Of a stretch of DNA of 41,902 nt, positions 15,355 to 24,027 are shown piece after piece. The DNA lies in the NCBI GenBank assembly GCA_902519845.1, contig CABYLQ010000004.1:72001-113902 (forward strand). The letters run 5' to 3'. The stretch is from an uncultured Candidatus Actinomarina sp. (lineage in GTDB: Bacteria; Actinomycetota; Acidimicrobiia; Actinomarinales; Actinomarinaceae). Each line of letters begins with the position of its first letter. Within the stretch, counting starts at the first letter, position 1. Made by a program: the position numbers and the translations under genes. The notes under the pieces were generated by a model, which worked only from the letters and a program-made list of their open reading frames with translations, did no database searches and was not told where the DNA came from.

Positions 15355-16656
15355 TTAAGACTTAAACTTAATTAACAATGAAATATTCGAAAATTTAAAT
15401 TCTTTTCTAAGTTTATTTTCAATAAACGACTCATAATTTTTTGGAATTCTTGAACTCAAATTAAAAGAAAATGATGGTGGATTTATTTCATATTGAGTAA
15501 CATATTTTAATTTTGCTCGCCTTCCTCTAAAAGGGTGTGGTGGACTTGCAACCCATATTTCTCTGAAATATAAATTTAATTCAGAAGTATCGATTCTTGA
15601 TTCAAGCTGTTTGTAAATTTGATTTATTGTCTTTGAAAATTTATCTATTCCTTTTTTTGTGAGAGCTGAAATTCTTATTACTTTTATCCAATTAAACTTC
15701 TTTAGGTAAGTGCTTAAATTTGTATTTATATTTAATTTTTCATCCTCATTTAATAAATCCCATTTATTTAGTACAAGTATAGGTGTAGAAAAGTTATCAA
15801 TGGATTCACTAATTAATCTCATATCTTCAAAATTAATACCTTCAGTAGAGTCCACTACAACAAAAGATATGAGTGAATTATTTAAAGTATTCAAAGATAA
15901 GGTAGATGCATATCTATCAACTTGATTTTTTTGTTTTTTTCTTGGGACACCAGCTGTATCAATAACTTTAAATGATTTGTTATTAAATACTACCTCTTCA
16001 ACTAATGAGTCCCTAGTCGTGCCTGGAATATTAGAAATAATTGATCTTTCCTCATTTAAAAGTGAGTTAAATAGTGTTGACTTTCCAGAATTTGGTTTTC
16101 CAATTATTGAAATAAATACATCATTGACATTATTTGATGCTTTCCTTAAGCCTGAATTCTTAATAATATTTTCAAGCAGCTCCTCCGTTCCAATTTTGTG
16201 ATATCCAGACACATAAAATTCTCTGTCATATATATATTTAAATAATCTTTTATCTAACTCATAATTATTAAAATTTTCACATTTGTTAAAAACAGTTAAA
16301 ACTTTGTTTTCGCAATTTATTTCCTGAATTAATGAATTAATTTTATCAAGACCATCAAAATTTTTAGAGTCAATATCTATTACAAATAAGATCTTGTTGG
16401 CATCAATCAAAAAATCTTTAACTTTTTTTTGAAATTCATTGTTTAAAAAGTCTGGATTATCGTCTAAACCCGGTAAGTCAGATAAAATAATTTCTTTATC
16501 ATGGATATTTATTTTCTGACTAACTTTATCTCTTGTAGTGTTTGGCTTTGAGCCAACTATAGATGTTTTGGTTTTTGATAATGTATTAATTAGTGTTGAT
16601 TTACCTGAATTAGGTAAACCAATCAAAATTACTTCATTATTTTTGTTTTCATTCAT
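15355..16656 (-). CDS. der: GTPase Der (EngA), 50S ribosome assembly
   Basis: A 433-residue double GTPase needed for large-subunit ribosome maturation. The first G domain has GLPNSGKST, a TTRDK switch and DLPGLD; the second has GKPNSGKST, GTTRDS, DTAGVPRK and NKWD, followed by the C-terminal KH-like domain (from about residue 350). The first domain's NKxD motif reads NKCE, which is divergent. It completes the actinobacterial order scpA-scpB-rluB-cmk-der, here split by ispH on the opposite strand. Transcription starts from its own leaderless promoter. Confidence 0.95.
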   Translation of the reverse strand: MNENKNNEVILIGLPNSGKSTLINTLSKTKTSIVGSKPNTTRDKVSQKINIHDKEIILSDLPGLDDNPDFLNNEFQKKVKDFLIDANKILFVIDIDSKNFDGLDKINSLIQEINCENKVLTVFNKCENFNNYELDKRLFKYIYDREFYVSGYHKIGTEELLENIIKNSGLRKASNNVNDVFISIIGKPNSGKSTLFNSLLNEERSIISNIPGTTRDSLVEEVVFNNKSFKVIDTAGVPRKKQKNQVDRYASTLSLNTLNNSLISFVVVDSTEGINFEDMRLISESIDNFSTPILVLNKWDLLNEDEKLNINTNLSTYLKKFNWIKVIRISALTKKGIDKFSKTINQIYKQLESRIDTSELNLYFREIWVASPPHPFRGRRAKLKYVTQYEINPPSFSFNLSSRIPKNYESFIENKLRKEFKFSNISLLIKFKS

Positions 16657-16662
16657 ATTTTA

Positions 16663-16668
16663 AATATA
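16663..16668 (-). promoter_or_regulatory. Leaderless -10 element of der
   Basis: On the minus strand TATATT, six bases (TAAAAT), then the ATG at 16656. It sits two bases from the ispH element on the other strand within a 26-base intergenic space. Confidence 0.6.
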
Positions 16669-16670
16669 GC

Positions 16671-16676
16671 TAATCT
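16671..16676 (+). promoter_or_regulatory. Leaderless -10 element of ispH
   Basis: TAATCT, six bases (TATTTT), then the ATG at 16683. There is no room for a Shine-Dalgarno leader. Confidence 0.6.
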
Positions 16677-16682
16677 TATTTT

Positions 16683-17714
16683 ATGGTAAATAAGCTCTAT
16701 GTTGTAACTCCAAGAGGGTTTTGTGCTGGCGTAGAAATGGCAATAAAAGCCTTGACCTGGATGCTAAAAATATACGACGAACCTGTGTATTGTTATCATG
16801 AAATTGTACACAATGACTGGATCGTAGAGAAGTTCAAGAAAAAAAATGTAATATTTATTGAAGATACTGATGAATTACCTAAAGATTCAATCGTTATGTT
16901 ATCTGCGCACGGTACTGCACCAGATATTGAAAAAGAATTTAAAAATATATCATTAACAAGTGTCAATTCTGTGTGTCCATTAGTAACTAAAGTTCACCAT
17001 GAAGCTAAGAAATTTAGTGAAAGTGGAAAACAGATAATATATGTAGGCCATAAAAATCATGACGAAGCAATTGGAGCATTGGGAGTATCACCTGAACATA
17101 TGCATTTAGTCGAGTCTGTTGATGACATTAAAAATATTAATTTTCAGGATAAAGAAGTTGCATTACTTGCTCAAACTACATTAGCCATGTCTGAATGGGA
17201 GCCAATATTAAATAAAGTAAAAGAAGACTTTGATAATTTAGATCTTCCAAGAAAAAGCGATCTTTGTTATGCAACTACAAATCGTCAAAAAGCTTTAATT
17301 AACATTTCAAGTAATGTTGATATTGTACTTGTTGTAGGGTCAAGCACTTCAAGTAATACTAAAGCATTAGTGACAACTATAAAAAACTTAGGAAAAGAAG
17401 CCTACAGAATAGAAACTTTAAATGATTTGGAAGATATAAATTTAGAAAGTAAAGATGTAGCCATTACTGCAGGCGCATCAGCACCTGAACATATTGTAAA
17501 TGAGATTTCCAATTTTTTAAAACCTGAAAACTTTGAGTATTATATAGACACAGATGAGGATGAATACTTCCCACTTCCAAAAGAGCTTAGAGCAAATATT
17601 TCATCTCTTTCAAGATTGCTTGTAACAATGTTTCCCAGTAATAAGATAGAAGCTAAAAATAGTATCTCGAAAGATAAGAGTTGGTCAGCTACTGAAGCCT
17701 TAGCTTCTCTATAA
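16683..17714 (+). CDS. ispH: 4-hydroxy-3-methylbut-2-enyl diphosphate reductase
   Basis: A 343-residue IspH (LytB), the last enzyme of the MEP isoprenoid pathway, making IPP and DMAPP. The three iron-sulfur cluster Cys are in RGFCAG (Cys14), NSVCPLV (about 98) and SDLCYATTNRQ (about 197). Other hallmarks are EIVHN, SAHGT, GHKNHDE, QTT and GSSTSSNT. It is transcribed against its neighbours, divergent from der and convergent with cmk, whose 3' end it overlaps by 26 bases. Confidence 0.96.
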   Translation: MVNKLYVVTPRGFCAGVEMAIKALTWMLKIYDEPVYCYHEIVHNDWIVEKFKKKNVIFIEDTDELPKDSIVMLSAHGTAPDIEKEFKNISLTSVNSVCPLVTKVHHEAKKFSESGKQIIYVGHKNHDEAIGALGVSPEHMHLVESVDDIKNINFQDKEVALLAQTTLAMSEWEPILNKVKEDFDNLDLPRKSDLCYATTNRQKALINISSNVDIVLVVGSSTSSNTKALVTTIKNLGKEAYRIETLNDLEDINLESKDVAITAGASAPEHIVNEISNFLKPENFEYYIDTDEDEYFPLPKELRANISSLSRLLVTMFPSNKIEAKNSISKDKSWSATEALASL

Positions 17715-18303
17715 TCAAATTAATTGTTTCTTGAAGAGTTAAATCTGTATTGTTGATTACTAAAGCTCCATCGGGAACTTTTAATGGAGAAATCAATCTA
17801 TTTGAATCTTCTAAATCTCGTTTTTTTAAATCAGATACAGTCTCATTCATTTTTGACTGATCCTCTCTTCTTTTACCTCTAGTTATCAAATCAGCATCTA
17901 AATATATCTTATATTTTGCATTTTGAAATACGACACTCCCCATATCTCTTCCTTCGATAACTAAAGATTTATCTAAAGATTGATAATATTTTAATAAACT
18001 TTCTTTAACATAATTTCTAATCTTCTCTTCCTTGGCAATTTTAGAACTAGTTATTGTAACTTCGTTTGAATACAAGTCTTCTGAACTATATGTTTCTCTA
18101 TTTACGTAACAAATACCATCTAATATCTCGATATCATATTTTCCATAATCCTCATCAATATTTTTATTTATAAACATAGCTAGAGATCTATAAACATTTC
18201 CACTTGAAAAAAAATTACACTTAAGAATATCAGCTAAATGTTTGCCAATTGATGTTTTACCCACTCCTGATGGACCATCAATTGTAAGAATGAACTTTTC
18301 CAT
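17689..18303 (-). CDS. cmk: Cytidylate kinase
   Basis: A 204-residue (d)CMP kinase. The P-loop is GPSGVGKTS (about residues 9-17), the CMP-binding motif is EGRDMGSVVF, and the lid region has RGKRREDQ and DSNRLISPLK. It supplies CDP/dCDP; pyrG in the same run makes CTP. A TANNNT element precedes it at the standard 6-base spacing although the gene lies in a co-directional series, so it may have an internal promoter. Its 3' end is antisense to the ispH end. Confidence 0.94.
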   Translation of the reverse strand: MEKFILTIDGPSGVGKTSIGKHLADILKCNFFSSGNVYRSLAMFINKNIDEDYGKYDIEILDGICYVNRETYSSEDLYSNEVTITSSKIAKEEKIRNYVKESLLKYYQSLDKSLVIEGRDMGSVVFQNAKYKIYLDADLITRGKRREDQSKMNETVSDLKKRDLEDSNRLISPLKVPDGALVINNTDLTLQETINLIIEKLRLQ

Positions 18304-18309
18304 AATCTA

Positions 18310-18315
18310 ATACTA
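18310..18315 (-). promoter_or_regulatory. Leaderless -10 element of cmk
   Basis: On the minus strand TAGTAT, six bases (TAGATT), then the ATG at 18303. It lies in the 20-base gap after rluB. Confidence 0.5.
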
Positions 18316-18323
18316 TATTTTTT

Positions 18324-18971
18324 TCATAAATTAATTTCTCTTAATTCACCTATTTTTAAATTTCCTAGTTTGTAGTCACCAATAGAAACTCGTTTTAAAG
18401 TCATAATCTTTATATTATTTGATTCGAAAATTCTTCTAATCTCTCTATTTTTACCAGTTTTTAAAGAAACTTTATATGTTAACCTTTTGAGTTCTTGAAT
18501 ATCTAAAATTCTTAGATATTCTTCTTTATCAACAACAGCTTTATTAAATTTTTGAAGGTTAATCGGGTTACTAACACTTACAATATATTTTTTTATCAAT
18601 CCTTTAGAGGGGTGAATTGTACTGTTAAGCCAATCGCCGTCATTACTAATAAGCATTAATCCTTCCGAATTCTTATCGAGTCTCCCATTGAACTTAAGTG
18701 ACTTATCCGGAATTATTTCATATATAATTTTTGAATTGCTCTGGGCTTTGTGAGAACAAATATAGCCTTTTGGCTTGTAGAACTTATAGTATTTAAATGT
18801 TATTGATGATTCTATTATTTTTGAATCATATGAAACTTTATCATTAGTAAATACTTCATCTCCTAATTTTGCAAGCTTTCCATTTATTTCTACTTTGTTT
18901 AAACGTATTAATTCATCGGCTTTTCGTCTGGAGGTATTTAAATGAAGAGCTAAAAATTTATTTATTCTCAA
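18324..18971 (-). CDS. rluB: 23S rRNA pseudouridine synthase (RluB/RsuA family)
   Basis: A 215-residue RNA pseudouridine synthase. The N-terminal S4 RNA-binding domain (MRINKFLALHLNTSRRKADE, then LIRLNKVEINGKLAKLGDEV) precedes the catalytic domain with GRLDKNSEGLMLISNDG; the Asp in RLD is the catalytic residue. KTGKNREIRRIFE and VSIGDYKLGNLKIGE are typical C-terminal blocks. By position after scpB it corresponds to actinobacterial rluB, though RsuA-like specificity cannot be excluded from sequence alone. Its start directly follows the scpB stop. Confidence 0.9.
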   Translation of the reverse strand: MRINKFLALHLNTSRRKADELIRLNKVEINGKLAKLGDEVFTNDKVSYDSKIIESSITFKYYKFYKPKGYICSHKAQSNSKIIYEIIPDKSLKFNGRLDKNSEGLMLISNDGDWLNSTIHPSKGLIKKYIVSVSNPINLQKFNKAVVDKEEYLRILDIQELKRLTYKVSLKTGKNREIRRIFESNNIKIMTLKRVSIGDYKLGNLKIGELREINL

Positions 18972-19499
18972 TTATTCTTCTTCTGCAGGTGACGAAAAAT
19001 ATTCACCAATACTAGGAAGTTCATCAATACTTTGAAATCCTGTTTTTTCTAAAAATATATCTGTCGTTGTATATAGAATTGGGTTTCCTGGTACATCAAG
19101 TTCTCCAGATTTCTGTACTAACCCTCGAGACTCAAGAGTTTTAATAGATGATTCTGATTCCACTCCCCTTATCTCAGAAACTTTTAATTTAGTAACTGGT
19201 TGTTCATAAGCAATTATTGCTAAAGTTTCTAATGCCGGTGTTGATAAACCCTTCAAAATAGAAGGTGGTTTTACAGAGTCAAGAAATTTTGGAATATCAT
19301 TTACGGTAACTAAATCAGATTTTATTAAATCAAACCGTATATAAAATCCAAATTCTAAATTTTCAAGATCATTATTGATTTCTTCAAATAGATTTATTAA
19401 ATCTTTCTGTTGAATTTCTAATAATTCATAAAAATATTCATTTTCAACTGGACCGTCGCTTACCAATAACGTGGCTGAAATAATTTTTTTATTGTTCAT
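18972..19499 (-). CDS. scpB: Segregation and condensation protein B
   Basis: ScpB, kleisin-associated winged-helix subunit of the SMC condensin. Recognisable are LLVSDGPV, TPALETLAIIAYEQPVTK, SEIRGVESESSIKTLESRGL and GNPILYTTTDIFLEKTG. ATG at 19499 is chosen because it overlaps the scpA stop by 11 bases, a coupled layout; an in-frame TTG at 19511 would add four residues. A short acidic C-terminal tail ends the 175-residue protein. Confidence 0.93.
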   Translation of the reverse strand: MNNKKIISATLLVSDGPVENEYFYELLEIQQKDLINLFEEINNDLENLEFGFYIRFDLIKSDLVTVNDIPKFLDSVKPPSILKGLSTPALETLAIIAYEQPVTKLKVSEIRGVESESSIKTLESRGLVQKSGELDVPGNPILYTTTDIFLEKTGFQSIDELPSIGEYFSSPAEEE

Positions 19500-20199
19500 A
19501 GTTTTTCTCAATTTTAATTAAATCATTATTATTTAATTGTTCTGCTTTTACAAATCCCCATCTTATTGCTTCTAATAATGCTAAAAACACTGCGACAGCT
19601 TTTTCTGAAGAATCAACTTCTGAAACCAATTCTTCAAATGAAGTGTTTAGCTTTTTATCAACTTTTGATAATAAGTCATTAATTGCCTGGTCGATATCCG
19701 GTAAGTCATATTCAATATGATCAAATCCTTTTATAGACTTATATCTTTGAAATACTTCTTCGGCAGTACCGTTGAAATGATTAATATCAATCGTTACTTC
19801 AATATCAGGTTTTTTATATAGGTTTAAAGTTTGATAATATTTGAAAGCACTAATTGATGTTTCATTTTCTCTTATTCTTGAAGCCAACGCAATACCCACC
19901 TCAGAAAAAGCTTTAAATTGTAAAAGTCTTGCAAATGCTAAATCTTTATCTTTTATAAGCTGAATTTCATCAAGCCAATCAACATTTTCATTTTGAGGAA
20001 TTAAACTTTTTGCTTTTAGTTCAAAGAGTGACGCAACAAGAAGTACTATTTCAGAGAAACTATCAATATCTTTTCTAACATGATCTAAATTAAGTGAATT
20101 AAATAGATTTGTTAAATTAGTATTTTGTTTTGTATTATTATCATCGGAAAAATCGATTAATAATGTTTTAAGATTAGTTATTAACTCTTCAAGTTGCAT
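19489..20199 (-). CDS. scpA: Segregation and condensation protein A
   Basis: A 236-residue kleisin ScpA, linking SMC heads in chromosome condensation and segregation. The N-terminal helical domain includes SFSEIVLLVASLFELKAKSL and DLAFARLLQFKAFSEVGIAL; the C-terminal winged helix includes EKAVAVFLALLEAIRWGFV, the SMC-contact helix. It shares one base with the preceding HD gene (TAATG) and overlaps scpB, so all three are probably co-translated. No smc gene is in the window. Confidence 0.93.
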   Translation of the reverse strand: MQLEELITNLKTLLIDFSDDNNTKQNTNLTNLFNSLNLDHVRKDIDSFSEIVLLVASLFELKAKSLIPQNENVDWLDEIQLIKDKDLAFARLLQFKAFSEVGIALASRIRENETSISAFKYYQTLNLYKKPDIEVTIDINHFNGTAEEVFQRYKSIKGFDHIEYDLPDIDQAINDLLSKVDKKLNTSFEELVSEVDSSEKAVAVFLALLEAIRWGFVKAEQLNNNDLIKIEKNYEQ

Positions 20200-20672
20200 T
20201 AATAATCAGTCTTATCCAATACAAAATGTTTATTATCTAATAATTCTTTTTCATAATATTTCAAAACTTTATCGTCAATGGAGAGTTTTTTCATTTGCTC
20301 TAATCCAATTCTTTCATGATTGAGATAAATTTTTGACTTTTGATTATTTACAATATTTAATTCTGAAAAAATTCTAAATAACCATGAAAAATTTCCTGCT
20401 GATTTTCCAATATCATGCAACAAACATAGGGTATATAAATCATTAAGAGACTCTAGTTCTTTAAGAGAAAGTATTTCATCATCAAGGGTTTTATTAATAG
20501 TTCTTTCAAGCACTTCAATAGAGTGATGTCTGTCCTGCATCGATAATTGCCAAAAAAGTCTAGTTAAATCGTCATTATTAAATTGTTCTTTAACTTTTAA
20601 CTGATCTTCAACAGAAATATGTTTGTAAAATAGAAATCGTATTGCTCTTTTAATTTTCAAATATGTTTTCAT
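20199..20672 (-). CDS. HD-superfamily phosphohydrolase-like protein
   Basis: A 157-residue soluble protein with an HD metal motif: His in QDRHHSIEV, then LCLLHDIGKSAG (the HD pair), and a later His in YLNHERIGLEQM. This is the layout of metal-dependent phosphohydrolases acting on nucleotides or phosphoesters; the substrate is unknown. It lies between xerD and scpA, overlapping xerD by 4 bases and scpA by 1, and is presumably expressed with chromosome-maintenance genes. It is not a cyclic-di-GMP HD-GYP protein since the GYP motif is absent. Confidence 0.75.
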   Translation of the reverse strand: MKTYLKIKRAIRFLFYKHISVEDQLKVKEQFNNDDLTRLFWQLSMQDRHHSIEVLERTINKTLDDEILSLKELESLNDLYTLCLLHDIGKSAGNFSWLFRIFSELNIVNNQKSKIYLNHERIGLEQMKKLSIDDKVLKYYEKELLDNKHFVLDKTDY

Positions 20673-21553
20673 GCTCTTGGATGACTTTCTTTAAAAATTT
20701 CAACTAAAAATTCTTTTGTTAATTTAGTATAAATCTTCGTTGTAGAAACAGATGTATGTCCCAAAAATTCTTGAAGGGTTCTTAAATCACATCCTGCTTC
20801 CAACATATGTGTTGCAGCACTATGTCTAAGGGTATGAGGATGTACTGATGAATTTATACCTGATATTAATGCAGTTTTTTTAATTAGTCTGAATACAGCA
20901 GATCTATCTAGTTTCTTTTTATTTTTAGATATAAATAAATAAGATTCATTATTCTCGAATTCTTTTCTTATTTTTAAATAAGATTGCAAGGTTTCATTTA
21001 GTTCACTACCGATAGGTACAATTCTTTGTTTTGATCCTTTTCCTTGTAATTTTACAAAATTATCATCAAAATCAATATCTGAAACTTTGACATCCGTTAA
21101 TTCAGAAACTCTACAAGCTGTAGAGTACATAAAATCGATAATGGCTTTATTTCTAGCATTTAAAAAATTATCAAAGTCATACGAATCAATCATTTTTATA
21201 ATATCAGATACTGCAAGCGTCTCAGGAAGATAGGAACCAGTTTTTAATGATATTTTTTCAATATTTATTTGTTTTGATAAATTAACTGAATTCGACCATT
21301 GAACATACTGATTGATTGATGATATTTTTCTAACTTTTGAATTTTCAGATTGATTTTCATTGGAAAGTAAAGTTACATACTTTTTTAAAGATTCATTACT
21401 TATTTCATCTCCTTCAAGAAATTGTAAAAATTTAAGAATATCTGACTTATAAGCTTTTATAGTGTTGTCTGACAAACCTTTGTTAAATTGTAGATAGTTA
21501 CAAAAGTCTTGAACTAAAGCAGATTTACTTTTTTTTGACTGTTTCTGAGACAA
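20669..21553 (-). CDS. xerD: Tyrosine recombinase XerD
   Basis: A 294-residue tyrosine recombinase that resolves chromosome dimers at dif. The N-terminal SAM-like domain (FCNYLQFNKGLSDNTIKAYK) binds DNA. Catalytic residues are Arg in TACRVSEL, Lys in GKGSKQR, His and Arg in HPHTLRHSAATHM, His in LGHTSVSTT and Tyr in KIYTKL. Length, lack of any phage or integron context, and its place between pyrG and scpA identify the housekeeping enzyme. It starts with TTG at 21553, 29 bases inside pyrG. Confidence 0.93.
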   Translation of the reverse strand: MSQKQSKKSKSALVQDFCNYLQFNKGLSDNTIKAYKSDILKFLQFLEGDEISNESLKKYVTLLSNENQSENSKVRKISSINQYVQWSNSVNLSKQINIEKISLKTGSYLPETLAVSDIIKMIDSYDFDNFLNARNKAIIDFMYSTACRVSELTDVKVSDIDFDDNFVKLQGKGSKQRIVPIGSELNETLQSYLKIRKEFENNESYLFISKNKKKLDRSAVFRLIKKTALISGINSSVHPHTLRHSAATHMLEAGCDLRTLQEFLGHTSVSTTKIYTKLTKEFLVEIFKESHPRA

Positions 21554-23153
21554 TATTATTAGATTCCGATGATTTATTTTTTATAGATGAAGCAATAAAA
21601 TCATTGAATAATGGTGCAGGTTCCCACGGTCTAGATTTAAATTCAGGGTGAAATTGTGAAGCAACAAAATAAGGATGATCTTTTATTTCAATCATTTCAA
21701 CTAAATTATTATCTGGCGAAACGCCACCAATAATCAAACCATTTTCAATCAATTTATCTCGATATTTATTATTTACTTCATAGCGATGACGATGTCTCTC
21801 ATAAATTACTTCGTCACTATATATTTTCGATGCAATGGTATCTGGATTGATTTTACAAGGATAAGTTCCTAGTCTCATCGAAGCTCCCACATCATCTTTA
21901 TCTAGATCTTGGTTTGGTAATAGATCAATTACATAATTCTTCGTATTTTGAGAAAATTCTGAAGAATTTGCATCAGATATTCCACAAACATTTCTTGCAA
22001 ATTCTATTACTGCACATTGTAACCCTAAACAAATTCCTAGAAAAGGAATCTTGTTTTCTCTGATGTACTGTATTGCTGATATTTTTCCTTCTATACCTCT
22101 ATATCCAAAACCTCCCGGAACTATTACACCATCCATGTCAGCAAGTGAATCTAATTCGAAATTATCTGCATCTATCCAGTGAAGATCTAGTTTCACGTTG
22201 TTTTGTAAACAAGAATGCTTTAACGATTCAACAACTGAGAGGTAACTGTCAGGTAATCCAAAATATTTACCAAGTATTGCAATTTTTACCGTGTTTATAG
22301 CATTCTGTTTTAAATCAACCATTGTTTTCCATTGGGATAAGTCTTGGGAGTTTGAATTAAGTTCTAAACGATCATTCACAGCATTATCTAATCCTTCGTC
22401 AAACATTCTCAATGGGACTTCATAAATATCATCCAAATCAGGAGCATTGATAACATTCGATAAAGATACATCACAAAATAATGAAACTTTACTTTTTATT
22501 TCTTCATTTAATTCTCTATCAGATCGTAGAACTATCAAATCTGGAGAAATTCCCGCTGCCCTTAATAAAGTTACTGAATGTTGCGTTGGTTTAGTTTTCA
22601 ACTCCGTACTTGGTCCAATAAATGGAACCAAAGTAACATGTATAAACATGACATTTTCACTTCCTAATTCTTTTCGAATTTGACGTGCGGCTTCTAAAAA
22701 TGGAAGGATTTCAATATCACCAACAGTTCCACCGATTTCAGTAATTTGTACATCTATATCATTTGAAATCCCCTTAATTCTTCTTTTGATTTCATCTGTA
22801 ATATGAGGAATTACTTGAACTGTTGCACCTAAATAGTCACCTTTTCTTTCACTCTCAATAACTTTTCTGTAAATACTCCCTGTAGTGACATTAGAGTCTT
22901 TTCTTAAATTAACACCTGTAAATCTCTCGTAATGACCTAAATCTAGATCAGTTGTAGCTCCATCTTCTGTTACAAATACTTCCCCATGTTGAAATGGATT
23001 CATTGTATCTGGATCTACATTTATATATGGATCAAGTTTTTGATTAATTACAGATAATCCACGAGATTTTAGTAGGTTTCCTAGAGATGCAGATGTAATC
23101 CCTTTCCCAAGACCAGAGACTACACCACCAGTTACAAAAATGTATTTGGTCAC
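21525..23153 (-). CDS. pyrG: CTP synthase
   Basis: A 542-residue enzyme making CTP from UTP with glutamine. The N-terminal synthase domain has FVTGGVVSGLGKGI, ASLGNLLKSRG and EIGGTVGDIE; the C-terminal glutamine amidotransferase domain has GGFGYRG, the nucleophile Cys in GICLGLQCAV, and HPEF near the end. Full length for the family. It lies downstream of nadK with a 37-base gap containing a TANNNT element, and starts with GTG at 23153. Confidence 0.96.
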   Translation of the reverse strand: MTKYIFVTGGVVSGLGKGITSASLGNLLKSRGLSVINQKLDPYINVDPDTMNPFQHGEVFVTEDGATTDLDLGHYERFTGVNLRKDSNVTTGSIYRKVIESERKGDYLGATVQVIPHITDEIKRRIKGISNDIDVQITEIGGTVGDIEILPFLEAARQIRKELGSENVMFIHVTLVPFIGPSTELKTKPTQHSVTLLRAAGISPDLIVLRSDRELNEEIKSKVSLFCDVSLSNVINAPDLDDIYEVPLRMFDEGLDNAVNDRLELNSNSQDLSQWKTMVDLKQNAINTVKIAILGKYFGLPDSYLSVVESLKHSCLQNNVKLDLHWIDADNFELDSLADMDGVIVPGGFGYRGIEGKISAIQYIRENKIPFLGICLGLQCAVIEFARNVCGISDANSSEFSQNTKNYVIDLLPNQDLDKDDVGASMRLGTYPCKINPDTIASKIYSDEVIYERHRHRYEVNNKYRDKLIENGLIIGGVSPDNNLVEMIEIKDHPYFVASQFHPEFKSRPWEPAPLFNDFIASSIKNKSSESNNIVSETVKKK

Positions 23154-23159
23154 ATTGAA

Positions 23160-23165
23160 ACTTTA
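23160..23165 (-). promoter_or_regulatory. Leaderless -10 element of pyrG
   Basis: On the minus strand TAAAGT, six bases (TTCAAT), then the GTG at 23153. Confidence 0.5.
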
Positions 23166-23190
23166 ACAGGTAAAGAATTAAATCAAAGTA

Positions 23191-23991
23191 CTATCTTAAA
23201 ATTTGATTAAGAAATAAATCAAGTTTTGGATTGTTATCAGTGCCTAAAATTTTTACTGATTTATCAGATAAATTATAAGAATATTTAGTATTTTCAGTAT
23301 TTTTTTCTTGTATCTCTGCAACGCCATCAAATTGTATTGCATAATTTTGATTTTTGTTAATAGATATATTTATAAGAGAATCTTTATTTACTACAATCGA
23401 TCTTGGAAATTTGGAAAAAGGTGATATTGGAGTTATCGAGATTACATCAATATCATTTTGAATAATAGGACCACCTGCAGAATAATTGTATGCTGTTGAG
23501 CCAAGCGAGGTTGATAAAATGATTCCATCGCCTCTTAGTTTAACCTTTTGTTGGTATGTTTCGATTTCTAAATCAAGTATCCTAGTTGGAGAATTTTTTA
23601 TTATGACTACTTCATTAAATGAAGGGAAATCTTGATCTTCATTCTGAATAATTGCTTTTCTTTCAACAAATTCATAATTGCTACCATTCCAATCATTAAG
23701 TATGGATTGAAAATTATCTGGAGAACTAACTAAATATCCCAGTCTGCCAGGTCCAATATTTATTAAGGGACTATTTAATTGCCATGCAATTCTCATAGCT
23801 TTTAATGCAGTGCCATCCCCTCCTATGCTTATAACCAAATCAATTTTATTAATTTTGTATTTTTCATCTTCCAGTGAATCAATTTCATGAGTTGCATAAT
23901 TAAATTTATTTTTATCCAAGATTTTAAATATATCTTTTGATATTTTTTTTGATAGATACTTTTTTGATGAAATTATTAATAAATTCTTCAC
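23191..23991 (-). CDS. nadK: NAD kinase
   Basis: A 266-residue NAD(+) kinase producing NADP(+). The ATP/NAD motif GGDGTALKAMR, the glycine-rich GRLGYLVS, NEVVI and RGDGIILSTSLGSTAYNYSA are all typical. It starts with GTG at 23991, divergent from the rhomboid gene with 36 bases between starts. In many actinobacteria nadK lies close upstream of pyrG, with recN between them; recN is absent from this spot. Confidence 0.95.
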   Translation of the reverse strand: MKNLLIISSKKYLSKKISKDIFKILDKNKFNYATHEIDSLEDEKYKINKIDLVISIGGDGTALKAMRIAWQLNSPLINIGPGRLGYLVSSPDNFQSILNDWNGSNYEFVERKAIIQNEDQDFPSFNEVVIIKNSPTRILDLEIETYQQKVKLRGDGIILSTSLGSTAYNYSAGGPIIQNDIDVISITPISPFSKFPRSIVVNKDSLINISINKNQNYAIQFDGVAEIQEKNTENTKYSYNLSDKSVKILGTDNNPKLDLFLNQILR

Positions 23992-23999
23992 TAGGATAT

Positions 24000-24005
24000 A
24001 TTATA
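24000..24005 (-). promoter_or_regulatory. -10 element of nadK
   Basis: On the minus strand TATAAT is followed by eight bases and the GTG at 23991, compatible with a leaderless message. Confidence 0.5.
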
Positions 24006-24027
24006 CGTATCTTGTTAGGAGTACAAA

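Noticed and set aside
15710-16201. Plus-strand open frames within der
   Set aside because: They are antisense to well-conserved GTPase motifs and have no family features.
20669-21553. XerD-like recombinase as a mobile-element integrase
   Set aside because: It lies in the conserved pyrG-xerD-scpA order, is coupled to both neighbours and has the normal XerD length and motifs; no attachment repeats seen.
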